A stretch of 64,000 nt of DNA from Fictibacillus fluitans (GTDB lineage: Bacteria; Bacillota; Bacilli; Bacillales; Fictibacillaceae), in assembly GCF_030418125.1 (NCBI RefSeq), contig NZ_JAUHTR010000003.1:124001-188000 (forward strand). Direction: 5' to 3'. Positions 53,049 through 61,728 of the stretch are shown here, in pieces. The notes beneath the pieces are model-generated. The model was given only the letters and a program-made list of their open reading frames with translations, did no database searches and was not told the origin of the DNA. Numbering within the stretch: position 1 is the first letter of the stretch; each line of letters begins with the position of its first letter. A program made the translations under genes and the position numbers.

Positions 53049-53702
53049 ATTACGCATTTTTTCGAAGTATTCATCGACAGCTATCCGCTCTTTATGAAAG
53101 GATTGCTGCTTACCTTACAAATTACGGTGGTTTCCGTATTAATTGGAACGGTCGTCGGATTGTTGTTTGCTTTTTTTAAGCTGTCAAACAGCAAAATTCT
53201 TAACTGGATTGCCAACGTGTACATAGCGGTTATCAGGGGTACACCGTTGATTGTACAGATTTTCTTCTTCTACTTCGGTTTGTCCGAACTTGGCATATCT
53301 TCTTACTGGTGTGCAACGCTGGGTTTGGCGCTGCATAACAGTGCCTACATTGCCGAGATTTTCAGGGGCTCCATCCAGTCCATTAATAAAGGACAGCTGG
53401 AAGCCGGTCGTTCACTGGGGATGAGCACGCCGCTGGCCATGAGGAGAATTGTGCTGCCTCAGGCATTCAGGCGCGCACTTCCTCCGCTTGGCAACCAGTT
53501 TATTATCGGGCTGAAGGATTCATCATTGGCCGCCTTTATTTCATCTTCAGAATTGTTTAATGTGGCCACGACTCAGGGTTCCAGGACATTTGAAGAGATG
53601 ACGTACCTTTTAATAGTGGCGATTTACTATCTGGTACTTGTATTATTGTTCACCCTTTTGGTTAACAGACTGGAAGGGAAAATTGCCGGAGGAGACGAGT
53701 AG
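53049..53702 (+). CDS. tcyB: Cystine-type ABC transporter permease
   Basis: The permease has the HisM-type EAA loop ([29 protein letters not shown]) and about five helices. The first ATG (53094) has no ribosome binding site, and translation there would delete residues that family members normally have before YPLFMKG. An in-frame stop at 53040-53042 limits the choice. AAGGAG (53033-53038) is spaced 10 bases before ATT 53049, so I propose AUU initiation (217 aa). The alternative is the 202-aa form from 53094. Partner of TcyA and TcyC. Confidence 0.8.
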   Translation: MTHFFEVFIDSYPLFMKGLLLTLQITVVSVLIGTVVGLLFAFFKLSNSKILNWIANVYIAVIRGTPLIVQIFFFYFGLSELGISSYWCATLGLALHNSAYIAEIFRGSIQSINKGQLEAGRSLGMSTPLAMRRIVLPQAFRRALPPLGNQFIIGLKDSSLAAFISSSELFNVATTQGSRTFEEMTYLLIVAIYYLVLVLLFTLLVNRLEGKIAGGDE

Positions 53703-53707
53703 GAGGT

Positions 53708-54454
53708 ATGAGCGTGGAACAGAGAAAAGTAATGATTAAGGTAAATAACTTGAACAAGTCGTTTGGTGACCTTCATGTTTTAAAGGATGTGGACATTGAG
53801 GTTCATGAGCAGGATGTTGTGGTTTTGATTGGTGCCAGTGGCTCAGGTAAAAGCACATTGCTTCGCTGTTTAAACTATCTGGAGTACAAAGAGAGCGGCT
53901 CGATAACCATTGACGGCAAAGTCATCGAACCGGATCAAACGGATTTGAACAAAGTGCGTCAGGAGGTGGGAATGGTCTTTCAGCATTTCAACCTTTTCCC
54001 GCATAAGACCGTTTTGGAAAATGTGATTGAAGCCCCTGTCATGGTTAAAAAGATCCCAAAGGACAAGGCGGTTGAGGAAGGTAGAGCACTTTTAAAGAAA
54101 GTGGGATTGGCCGATAAGGAAGATGTTTATCCATCCAAGCTGTCCGGCGGCCAAAAACAAAGGGTAGCGATTGCGAGATCGCTGGCCATGAAGCCAAAAA
54201 TTATGTTGTTTGATGAACCGACTTCGGCCCTGGATCCTGAATTGGTTGGAGAAGTGCTGTCCACGATGAAGGATTTGGCGAGAGAAGGGATGACCATGCT
54301 CGTCGTTACCCATGAAATGGGCTTTGCACGTGAAGCGGCCGATACTGTGGTGTATATGCATGATGGCAAAATTGTGGAAAAAGGAACACCGAGCGATATT
54401 TTTTCCCAGCCAAAGAACCAGCGGACAAAAGATTTTCTTGGAACCATCCTGTAA
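53708..54454 (+). CDS. tcyC: Cystine-type ABC transporter ATP-binding protein
   Basis: The 248-aa ATPase has Walker [11 protein letters not shown]-loop FQHFNLFPH, signature LSGGQKQRV, Walker [14 protein letters not shown] and H-loop VVTHEM, all as expected for polar amino acid importers. It starts 6 bases after tcyB with GGAGG upstream, and is followed by a strong terminator. It powers uptake through TcyB. Confidence 0.93.
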   Translation: MSVEQRKVMIKVNNLNKSFGDLHVLKDVDIEVHEQDVVVLIGASGSGKSTLLRCLNYLEYKESGSITIDGKVIEPDQTDLNKVRQEVGMVFQHFNLFPHKTVLENVIEAPVMVKKIPKDKAVEEGRALLKKVGLADKEDVYPSKLSGGQKQRVAIARSLAMKPKIMLFDEPTSALDPELVGEVLSTMKDLAREGMTMLVVTHEMGFAREAADTVVYMHDGKIVEKGTPSDIFSQPKNQRTKDFLGTIL

Positions 54455-54462
54455 AATACAGC

Positions 54463-54501
54463 CAGGCCTGTCTTTGAACCATTCAAAGGCAGGCCTGTTT
54501 T
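54463..54501 (+). terminator. Terminator of tcyABC
   Basis: CAGGCCTG plus CTTTGAA pair with TTCAAAG plus CAGGCCTG, followed by T5; also placed to terminate the convergent DUF3817 gene. Confidence 0.9.
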
Positions 54502-54789
54502 TTATATGTTCTTTTTCAAATAGGAGTCAAACACGAAGGGGCCGAAGGGAAGGACGGAAGCCACAAGTGCTCCCATGACCAGGGGGAATGACCAGCGGTT
54601 TTTAAAGGTGGCATAGGCCAGTGCAATTAAATATAAAACAAAAAACAGCCCATGCAGAGAACCGGCAATGGTAACAGCCATTGGAAGATCGGCAAAGTAT
54701 TTGAGCGGCATCGCGATGGCGAGCAAAACAAGAAAAGAAATACCTTCAAGTGTTCCGATTAAAATAAAGCGTTTGAGGGATGGATTCAT
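54502..54789 (-). CDS. DUF3817 family membrane protein
   Basis: A 95-aa protein with three hydrophobic helices and the DUF3817 patterns LEGISFLVLLAIAMPLKY and GSLHGLFFVLYLIAL. Function unknown. GGAGG lies upstream of the ATG at 54789. It is convergent with tcyC. Confidence 0.85.
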   Translation of the reverse strand: MNPSLKRFILIGTLEGISFLVLLAIAMPLKYFADLPMAVTIAGSLHGLFFVLYLIALAYATFKNRWSFPLVMGALVASVLPFGPFVFDSYLKKNI

Positions 54790-54891
54790 ACCCGGTAACC
54801 TCCTGTATCTTATGTCCCTATTAATTTACCATAACAACAGGATACATTGAGCAGAAAACCGCAGAGAGTTGTGAATCCTTTTTGTCTATTT

Positions 54892-55311
54892 CTATACTAA
54901 ATACTCCGCTTCCAGCCCTTTATTAAGGTAGCGTGCCATGGCTGTTTTTACCCTCTTCAGTCCGGCTTTTTCATAAAAGGGCTCGTTTCCCGTCGTGGAT
55001 ATTAAATGCACGCAGGATACGTCTTTTAGCTGAAAAAGAAGGTCTTCGACAACGAGCTTCCCAATTCCCTTTCCCTGAAATTTAGGGTGAATAATCACAT
55101 CATAGATAGCAGCATTGAACACTCCATCAGACAGCGCTCTTCCCATTCCCACAAGCCTATTGTCGGCGTAAGCAGCCACAACATGACTGCTGTTGCTGTA
55201 AATAGTTTGCAAATTCTTCAGGGTGTGCCTGGTCCAGCCGACAGCATGGTAAACGGCTAATATCTCATCCCAGTTAAAGTCGGTAATGGTTCTCTCAATC
55301 CTGTACATCAT
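54892..55311 (-). CDS. GNAT family N-acetyltransferase
   Basis: The 139-aa protein has the GNAT acetyl-CoA-binding motif PKFQGKGIGKLVVEDLL (Q/RxxGxG/A) preceded by strand YDVIIH. It also has the C-terminal GNEPFYEKAGLKRV pattern. It transfers an acetyl group to an amine; substrate unknown. GGGGGAATATGATG supplies the ribosome binding site. Confidence 0.9.
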   Translation of the reverse strand: MMYRIERTITDFNWDEILAVYHAVGWTRHTLKNLQTIYSNSSHVVAAYADNRLVGMGRALSDGVFNAAIYDVIIHPKFQGKGIGKLVVEDLLFQLKDVSCVHLISTTGNEPFYEKAGLKRVKTAMARYLNKGLEAEYLV

Positions 55312-55415
55312 ATTCCCCCTGCTCTATAATCTTTTGTATTATTTTACCTTCTGCGCACTGTAAAGAACAGGGGAAAAGCAGCCCGAAAATGGCTTCAGGC
55401 TGCCGGGGTCTTTTA

Positions 55416-56699
55416 TTAAAAGAGTCCGTCCAATGGTTTTAAAAGATCAGGCAGTAGTTTGAGAGCGGAGTGACTCTCTATCTCCTTTTCCATCTTGTTC
55501 AAAAGATCAGGATCGGCAAGCTGGTCTTTTTCCAGGGAAGGCAGGTTAAGGTTCTTTAAGAGCTGACTCTGAACGATCTTCAGCTGTTTGGTTGCGGCCT
55601 TATCATTTGGACAGAGACTGCTGAGCGCAACCTTTTCTTTTTGGGCCTCATCAATCAGGCGAAGTCCAAACATTTTGGGTACAGATCCATTGAGCTTGCC
55701 TGTTTCGCTGCAAAGCTGCTGTTTCGTTTGTTGAACGGTTTTCTTGATCTTTTTCGTCTCCCTATTGGCCGTCTCTTTCGTTTTATTAATCACTTTTGAC
55801 ACTTTTTTTACGGGTTTTTCCACATGATCTTTAACCGGTTTAGCTACATTATCAATTGGCTTTTTGACACGCTTAACCGGATCAGCTACATCCTTCAGTG
55901 GTTTTTTCGCACGCTTTACCGGATCAGCCGCATCATCCAGCGGCTTTTTAACGTGCTTTACTATATGCTTAGTATCGGGTTTATCAGGCTTTGCGTCCGG
56001 TTTTTTTATTGCAACCTTTGACGGCACGGGAAGTGCCTTTTTTGCATCATCGAATGGTGAAGACGGTTTTACAGACGAATTCTCTTTTTCCTCTTTTTTG
56101 TCTTCACATGTCAGCGGCAGATGGCCATTCATGAGCTTGCCAACTGCTTCTTTTGCCTCCAACAGGGGCAGCGAGGCAAGGTCCTGAAGCACTTTCGGAG
56201 CATCTGGCCGCTGTTGTCCATGATTGCCTTTTACCGTGGTAAGCGTCAGTCTGTCCAATTCTCCCTTTGAGGCTTCCATTTTGTGTACGAGCATGGTTAC
56301 TTTTTTAAGACCAGGATCAGGGATTGGTTTTCCTGCTGTCAGGCATGCTCCTTTTAGCGAGAAGGCGGACGCATCAGCCGACATATTCGTCATATGAACA
56401 GGGCCGTGTGCCTGCATAATCACAGTGACCGGTCCCTCATCGGTTGAGAGTACCTTTGTAAGTTTCATTCCATACAGTGTGGCATTACGATATTGAAAAC
56501 GGATCATGGGCTTTGATTTTCCTGTTGATGTTTCCCCCATGACCACCTGAGGAATCATAATGCCGCCCTCCACCCGGTCTGCACTGATAACAAATCCTTC
56601 ATCATTCTCACCGCTGGCTTTGGCCTGTGATTGATTTGGAACATACACAAGGGCCATAACAAGCAAACAGGTAAAGACTCGAATGGCCTGCATCCTCAT
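55416..56699 (-). CDS. Secreted Lys/Pro-rich repeat protein of the DUF6230 operon
   Basis: The 427-aa protein has a signal peptide (VFTCLLVMALVYVPNQSQA) and an N-terminal beta domain (about residues 35-200) in which IRFQYRNATLYGMKLTKV resembles the DUF6230 partner. A low-complexity middle has repeats of the type (V)KKPLDDAADPVKR and VKKPIDNVAKPVK, about 12-14 residues each. A helical C-terminus follows. It is likely extracellular, with a cationic linker that could bind wall polymers. It overlaps the DUF6114 gene by 4 bases and ends the operon. Confidence 0.65.
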   Translation of the reverse strand: MRMQAIRVFTCLLVMALVYVPNQSQAKASGENDEGFVISADRVEGGIMIPQVVMGETSTGKSKPMIRFQYRNATLYGMKLTKVLSTDEGPVTVIMQAHGPVHMTNMSADASAFSLKGACLTAGKPIPDPGLKKVTMLVHKMEASKGELDRLTLTTVKGNHGQQRPDAPKVLQDLASLPLLEAKEAVGKLMNGHLPLTCEDKKEEKENSSVKPSSPFDDAKKALPVPSKVAIKKPDAKPDKPDTKHIVKHVKKPLDDAADPVKRAKKPLKDVADPVKRVKKPIDNVAKPVKDHVEKPVKKVSKVINKTKETANRETKKIKKTVQQTKQQLCSETGKLNGSVPKMFGLRLIDEAQKEKVALSSLCPNDKAATKQLKIVQSQLLKNLNLPSLEKDQLADPDLLNKMEKEIESHSALKLLPDLLKPLDGLF

Positions 56700-57100
56700 T
56701 TTGCTTCTACCAGTTCAGCAGATTCATAGCCATTATAAGCATCAATTTGATCTTCCTCCTTTTGAAGGGGAGGGGAAGGGTTCCATGCGATCATAAGGGA
56801 TCCCCCGGTAATGCCCAGTAATGTTCCTATAAGGAATCCGCCCAGAGCTCCAATTACAGATAATATGGATAAAAAGATGATGATAATGCCAAACACTTTG
56901 GAGAACTGAGGAAAAAATAAAGCCATGGCTCCCAGCAAAAGAATCATGCCGCCAAATAAAATGCCAATGACAGAGGCAGTACCCGGCAGAAACGCTTTCA
57001 CGATAAGGTTCAAGGGCACCCACAGAATCAATGCTCCGGACAGTAAGGTCAGCAGTGATCCGGTAAAGGGGCGTTCGTGTTTCCATTGTCTAACAGACAT
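56696..57100 (-). CDS. DUF6114 family membrane protein
   Basis: The 134-aa protein has four hydrophobic helices and the start RPFTGSLLTLLSGALILWVPL, characteristic of DUF6114 proteins, which in Actinobacteria and Bacilli lie next to DUF6230 genes. Function unknown. It overlaps the next gene by 4 bases (translational coupling) and follows DUF6230 closely with AAGGAGG before the ATG. Confidence 0.75.
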   Translation of the reverse strand: MSVRQWKHERPFTGSLLTLLSGALILWVPLNLIVKAFLPGTASVIGILFGGMILLLGAMALFFPQFSKVFGIIIIFLSILSVIGALGGFLIGTLLGITGGSLMIAWNPSPPLQKEEDQIDAYNGYESAELVEAK

Positions 57101-57118
57101 CTTTATTCCTCCTTGTTG

Positions 57119-57715
57119 TTAATTGGCTGGTTTATTGATTCGTTCCACCGTAACCTTCATTCCGTTCATCATAATTTTCTCTTGAAAAAGGTAATGAGTT
57201 TTTATTTTTGCATGATTAAGTTCAATGGTTGAAGCCGTTTGCTGGAACTGTTTTTGCCAGTCAGTGCTTTGCTTTTCTTTCAATGCAAGATTGCTGAACT
57301 TGGCATCTGCATTAATCACGGACGCGTCCTGCTGAAGACCGGAAATATGAACAGGTTTACTGGCGGCAATTTTTACACGGATCCATTTGTCACCGCTGAT
57401 GTTAAAATCTTTGTACAGCTGCAAATGGTCAATGGTTAAGTCTTTTATCAGGTTGGTGCCCTGCGGGGTGGATTTTTCCTTGCTGGATTCACCCATTTTT
57501 GGATAGAAGGTATAGCCGTTTCCCGCCAGATGATCAAACTCAACATAAAAGTTGCCGACTCCTGCCATGGGAATGGCGTATGCCGTCCCGGATATTCCCA
57601 TAAAACTCAGCAGGGCAGCCAGCACCACCATGCCTGATGCAAAGGCTTTCCAAAACACTTTTCTGTTCAAATTGCCTTTGTTGATGGTTGTTTTCAATTC
57701 AATCGTCTTACCCAT
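57119..57715 (-). CDS. DUF6230 family exported protein
   Basis: The 198-aa protein has an unusually long basic start, then a hydrophobic signal (FASGMVVLAALLSFMGISGTAYA). The mature beta-rich domain has GVGNFYVEFDHLAGNGYTFYP and IDHLQLYKDF, matching DUF6230. It is the first gene of a three-gene minus-strand operon. These pairs are suspected to act in the cell envelope, but no function is proven. A dyad upstream suggests regulation by the divergent LuxR-type gene. Confidence 0.75.
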   Translation of the reverse strand: MGKTIELKTTINKGNLNRKVFWKAFASGMVVLAALLSFMGISGTAYAIPMAGVGNFYVEFDHLAGNGYTFYPKMGESSKEKSTPQGTNLIKDLTIDHLQLYKDFNISGDKWIRVKIAASKPVHISGLQQDASVINADAKFSNLALKEKQSTDWQKQFQQTASTIELNHAKIKTHYLFQEKIMMNGMKVTVERINKPAN

Positions 57716-57789
57716 CGGTATCCCACCCTTATTATTTTTTATGGAAACGCTTTAATAATGTAACTGTACGGCTTGTTTAGTAAGTTGAC

Positions 57790-57838
57790 AATTCCGATAA
57801 GTATCGTAATTACGCTGATCCCCCCGACAATTGTCGGG
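57790..57838. promoter_or_regulatory. Two operator-like palindromes in divergent promoter region
   Basis: AATTCCGATA AG TATCGTAATT (57790-57811) is a 22-bp dyad with one mismatch. It overlaps a minus-strand -35-like TTGTCA, which is spaced 17 bases from TACAGT. CCCGACAATTGTCGGG (57823-57838) is a perfect 16-bp palindrome. Both lie between the DUF6230 operon and the LuxR-type gene. Confidence 0.6.
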
Positions 57839-57912
57839 TAAATCGGGCGGATATTGTAAAAAGATTTCGAAAACTATAAAGTGAATGTAGGCAGTGGGGA
57901 GGAGGGTTTGAG

Positions 57913-59409
57913 ATGGATGAGCTTTTTTTAAATGGAATGGCCTTACTGACGAAGTATGGCGGAGACATATTAAACAACTGGAAAACGATAAAAAGTGAGC
58001 TATCCACTCAGCAGGAACAGGACCTCATTATGGAATTTGACGGAATGATGACATTCTCTTTTGAAGAATTATTGAAAGAGAACGATTGTGAGCATATCAA
58101 TCAGCTTATACTTGCCATGATCTCACAATGGAGAGACCATTATTCGATGGACGTTGATTACAGCCAGGTTATTTTTCTGCTGTCTGCCATTGAAAATATG
58201 ATTCATCATATTCTTGAACAGGAAGAAAATCCAAGAATTATCGACCACCAGTCTGTTCAATATATTTTTAACAAGCTTCTGGATCATGTCCTGATTCCTC
58301 TGACATCGGAGACAAACGGGCATCGGTGGCTGGATACCATGATCACCTCCAATATTATCCCGCTTCATTGGGCTGCATTGCTGAGAATCGAGGATTTCGA
58401 GTATAAATTAATCGAACTGAAAAGTGTGGATACCGGACAGGACAATCAATCACTCATCGAGATCTGCAAAACCATGTCCGCTCCAACCTCCGAGCAGCTG
58501 TCCCTTGCTCTGTGCCGCCTGATGAATCCAGGAACAAAACAGCCAAGAGTCATTCCTGTATCATTTGCCAAAGAAACCTTGCTGCTTTGTGTGAAATCAA
58601 CGGATACGGGCAGCATTTCTTCCCAGCGCATTGAATTGATTTCGAACATGTACAAAAAGCAGCTTAAGATGAATACGCTGGAAAGTGAAAACGAATGGAA
58701 AGACGCTGCGCTTTTATATACACTCCGATTGCTTATGGCACAAACCTGCACTGAAACACTTAAAACGGTTACAGATGGTTTTGTGGATTATTTAAAATTC
58801 GAAAGAAGTGCCCTTTTTTTATACTCCCCCCGAGTGGAAAGGGTAGTATTTGCGGCTCATCGAAACCTGGGACACGATTTGCAGGAGATTAAAGTTGATT
58901 TTACAGAGGTTGCTTTTTTAAAGGATCACTTGCAAAAAATGCTTCAGTCAAAGCCCATTTACCTAGAGGATGCTTCCAACCAGGTCCCGCAAGAGCTGGC
59001 AGATCAGTTCAAGCTGACATCACTGATTGCGGTTCCGGTGTTCACGCCAAGAAAAGGGCGTTTCCTTGGGCTTGTACTGCTGGACTGTAATGGAGCGCAC
59101 TTTGAGGAACCGACTCCAAACGAGCAGGCAATGCTCATGAAATTCGGCCAGTATGCAGGCGAGGCTCTTTATAAGCAATGGGGGACGGTTATTCAGCTGC
59201 TTGACATGGATTCACCGATCTTAACACCGAGAGAAAAAGAGGTGCTCAAGCTGATGGCACAGGGGGAAACCATTCAGCAGGCTGCATCTCTTCTTCATTT
59301 AAGCCACTACACCGTCAGGGACTATGTGGCCGGTATCATAAAAAAATTAAAAGTGAAAAATCGGACGGAGGCTGTGGTGAAAGCCATTCGGATGAATTTT
59401 ATTGAATAA
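57913..59409 (+). CDS. GAF-LuxR type transcription regulator
   Basis: The 498-aa protein ends with a LuxR-type helix-turn-helix (LTPREKEVLKLMAQG, then HLSHYTVRDYVAGIIKKL, about residues 436-492). The preceding region (about 275-425) reads as a GAF domain (LIAVPVFTPRKGRFLGLVLLD), and the N-terminal 250 residues are helical and unassigned. No ATP-binding loop is seen, so it is not a MalT/LAL regulator. It is divergent from the DUF6230 operon and is its obvious candidate regulator. GAGGAGGG precedes the ATG. Confidence 0.8.
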   Translation: MDELFLNGMALLTKYGGDILNNWKTIKSELSTQQEQDLIMEFDGMMTFSFEELLKENDCEHINQLILAMISQWRDHYSMDVDYSQVIFLLSAIENMIHHILEQEENPRIIDHQSVQYIFNKLLDHVLIPLTSETNGHRWLDTMITSNIIPLHWAALLRIEDFEYKLIELKSVDTGQDNQSLIEICKTMSAPTSEQLSLALCRLMNPGTKQPRVIPVSFAKETLLLCVKSTDTGSISSQRIELISNMYKKQLKMNTLESENEWKDAALLYTLRLLMAQTCTETLKTVTDGFVDYLKFERSALFLYSPRVERVVFAAHRNLGHDLQEIKVDFTEVAFLKDHLQKMLQSKPIYLEDASNQVPQELADQFKLTSLIAVPVFTPRKGRFLGLVLLDCNGAHFEEPTPNEQAMLMKFGQYAGEALYKQWGTVIQLLDMDSPILTPREKEVLKLMAQGETIQQAASLLHLSHYTVRDYVAGIIKKLKVKNRTEAVVKAIRMNFIE

Positions 59410-59429
59410 AAAAGTTCTTGAAAAAATTT

Positions 59430-59480
59430 AATAAGACCAGAGGCGTGATGAGCGATCATCAACGGACTCTGGTCTTATTT
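59430..59480. terminator. Bidirectional terminator
   Basis: AATAAGACCAGAG (59430-59442) pairs with CTCTGGTCTTATT (59467-59479) between the convergent LuxR-type and topB genes. Confidence 0.85.
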
Positions 59481-59487
59481 AGTGGGT

Positions 59488-61584
59488 TTAGTCTTTTTTC
59501 TCGAGGGCCGCTTTCAGGGCATCAGCCAGGCTGTTGCCCATTGGGGCTTCTTCTTTTTTCTTATATTTATTCATCAGCTGGCGTTCCTCGCGTTTGGTAA
59601 CGGTTTTCTTACGGTCTTCTGCTTTTTCAACCACGTTGCATGGCCGGCATTGGAAATAGGTACCGGCTTTGCCGTTGTGAATCTCCATTTTTTTATGGCA
59701 TTGCGGGCATCGGCGGTTGGACATCTTGGGATCCTTCCGTTTTCTGAAGCCGCATTCCCGGCTTGAGCACACGAGTATTTTTCCGTCGCGTCCTTTAACT
59801 TCTTTCATGAATTCTCCGCACTCGGGGCACTTCGAACCAGTAAGGTTATGTGCTTTATAGGTTTGTTCACTGCCTTTGATTTCGTTGACGAGCTGTTTGG
59901 TCTGCGTTCGGATATTCTCAAGAAAATCTTTTGGATTGCCTTTGCCACGGGCAATGTCCTCCAGTTGTTTTTCCCATTTTGCCGTCAATTCCGGCGACTT
60001 CAGCTCACTGTTGACCAAATCAATCAGCTGTTTTCCTTTTGGTGTAGGATGGAGGCGGTTATTCTGGCGGTCAATGGTTTCGGTGCTGAGCAGGCGCTCT
60101 ATGATATCCGCGCGGGTTGCCGGAGTCCCGAGACCGTATTTCTCCATTCGCGCGAGCAAATCGGCTTCATTGAAGCGGGCGGGTGGCTCGGTGAGTTTTT
60201 TCTGCAGCCTCGACTCTTTTACACTGAATTCCTGTCCGGATTTCAGGTTGCCGAGCGGTTTGCTGCGGGAATCTTCCTCATCCTTCCCGGTGATTTTTTT
60301 AAACCCGGCATCCACAATCTTCGTTTCTCTCGCTGAAAAGGATTCCCCTTTCACATCAATCACCGCATGAATGGTTTCCGTTTGGTACGGACCGTAAAAT
60401 AATGCAAGAAAACGGCGGACAATGATGTCATACAGCTTTCTTTCATCACTGGACAGATCGCCAAGGTGCGGGGGCTCATCTGTTGGGATGATCGCATGGT
60501 GATCGGACACTTTGTCGTTGTTAAAGACCTTATTGACAAGCACTGTTCCTTTGTTTTTCAGGGCGGGCTGGACTTCTTCACGATACGCGGACGAGAGGGC
60601 CTGCAGCCGGTCATTCATCGTATTTTTCATGTCCACGGTCAAATATTTGGAATCTGTCCGCGGGTACGTAACAAGTTTGTACCTTTCGTACAGATTTTGC
60701 AGGACACTGGAGGTTTTCTTGGCAGAGAACCCAAATCGCCGGTTGGCATCACGCTGCAGTTCCGTTAAATCGTACGGAAGAGGCTGCTGTTCGGTTTTTG
60801 GTTTCGTACTCAGGGAAGTGACCTTTCCTTTTTCGTTTTTCACAAGTTCTACGATCTTTTCGGCCTGATCACGGTTGAAAATCCGCTTCTCTCCATTCTT
60901 CTCCCATGCAGCCTCGAGAGGTCCGATTTTGGCATCGATTGTAAAATACTCTTTTGGCACAAACGCTTTAATGTCTGCTTCACGCTCCAGGATCATGGAA
61001 AGAGCCGGTGTCTGCACACGGCCTGCAGAAAGCTGTTCATTGTATTTCGTAGTCAGGGCGCGTGTCACATTCAAGCCGATCAGCCAGTCCGCTTCCGAAC
61101 GGCATACGGCGGATTGATATAGAAAATCATATTCTCTGGCCGGCTTCAGGTTTTTGAATCCATCCTTGATGGCCCGGTCGGTCTGGGAAGAAATCCAGAG
61201 CCGTTTAACAGGTTTTTTCCAGCGAAGCTTCTCCAGAATCCAGCGGGCAACCAGTTCTCCTTCACGTCCGGCATCTGTTGCGATAATAAATTCACCGACG
61301 TCTTTTCTGCGGGAGAGCTGTTCAATACCCTTGTATTGGTGACTGACCTGGCGGATGAGCTTCAATCCCATTTCATTAGGGATAATCGGCAGGTCTTCCA
61401 TCCTCCATTGTTTATACTCCTTGTTATAATCCTCGGGCATTTTCAGCTCGACCAAGTGGCCAAGCGCCCACGTCACAATGTATTTGGGTCCTTCTATATA
61501 TTGTTTTGATTGCTGGCTGCAGCCAAGCACACGGGCCAGATCTCTGGCAACACTTGGTTTTTCAGCAAGTACAATGGATTTCAT
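59488..61584 (-). CDS. topB: DNA topoisomerase III
   Basis: The 698-aa type IA topoisomerase has the TOPRIM start KSIVLAEKPSVARDLARVLG and TOPRIM acidic ATDAGREGE (about 102-110). SAGRVQTP is present, and the active-site motif VTYPRTDSKYL holds catalytic Tyr307. C-terminal zinc-ribbon Cys pairs (CPECGEFM, CRPC) are present. It decatenates DNA using a single-strand break. The size is typical for Firmicutes TopB. AAAGGAG precedes the ATG. Confidence 0.96.
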   Translation of the reverse strand: MKSIVLAEKPSVARDLARVLGCSQQSKQYIEGPKYIVTWALGHLVELKMPEDYNKEYKQWRMEDLPIIPNEMGLKLIRQVSHQYKGIEQLSRRKDVGEFIIATDAGREGELVARWILEKLRWKKPVKRLWISSQTDRAIKDGFKNLKPAREYDFLYQSAVCRSEADWLIGLNVTRALTTKYNEQLSAGRVQTPALSMILEREADIKAFVPKEYFTIDAKIGPLEAAWEKNGEKRIFNRDQAEKIVELVKNEKGKVTSLSTKPKTEQQPLPYDLTELQRDANRRFGFSAKKTSSVLQNLYERYKLVTYPRTDSKYLTVDMKNTMNDRLQALSSAYREEVQPALKNKGTVLVNKVFNNDKVSDHHAIIPTDEPPHLGDLSSDERKLYDIIVRRFLALFYGPYQTETIHAVIDVKGESFSARETKIVDAGFKKITGKDEEDSRSKPLGNLKSGQEFSVKESRLQKKLTEPPARFNEADLLARMEKYGLGTPATRADIIERLLSTETIDRQNNRLHPTPKGKQLIDLVNSELKSPELTAKWEKQLEDIARGKGNPKDFLENIRTQTKQLVNEIKGSEQTYKAHNLTGSKCPECGEFMKEVKGRDGKILVCSSRECGFRKRKDPKMSNRRCPQCHKKMEIHNGKAGTYFQCRPCNVVEKAEDRKKTVTKREERQLMNKYKKKEEAPMGNSLADALKAALEKKD

Positions 61585-61728
61585 AAAATGTTTAAACTCC
61601 TTTCTCCATCAGCAGTCTTCTAAACTGCATCCCTTACCAGTATAGCCGATTAAAGGGTTCTTCGAAAATGATATGAAAAAAAGCTTAACCGCATAGAATG
61701 TAAAAAGTATGAAATAACGGGGGGAACA

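Noticed and set aside
55864-56187. Long plus-strand frame opposite the Lys/Pro-rich protein
   Set aside because: Low-complexity complement of the repeat region; no ribosome binding site.
59848-60370. Two plus-strand frames of about 160 aa inside topB
   Set aside because: Shadows of the GC-richer topB gene, which has all topoisomerase motifs on the other strand.
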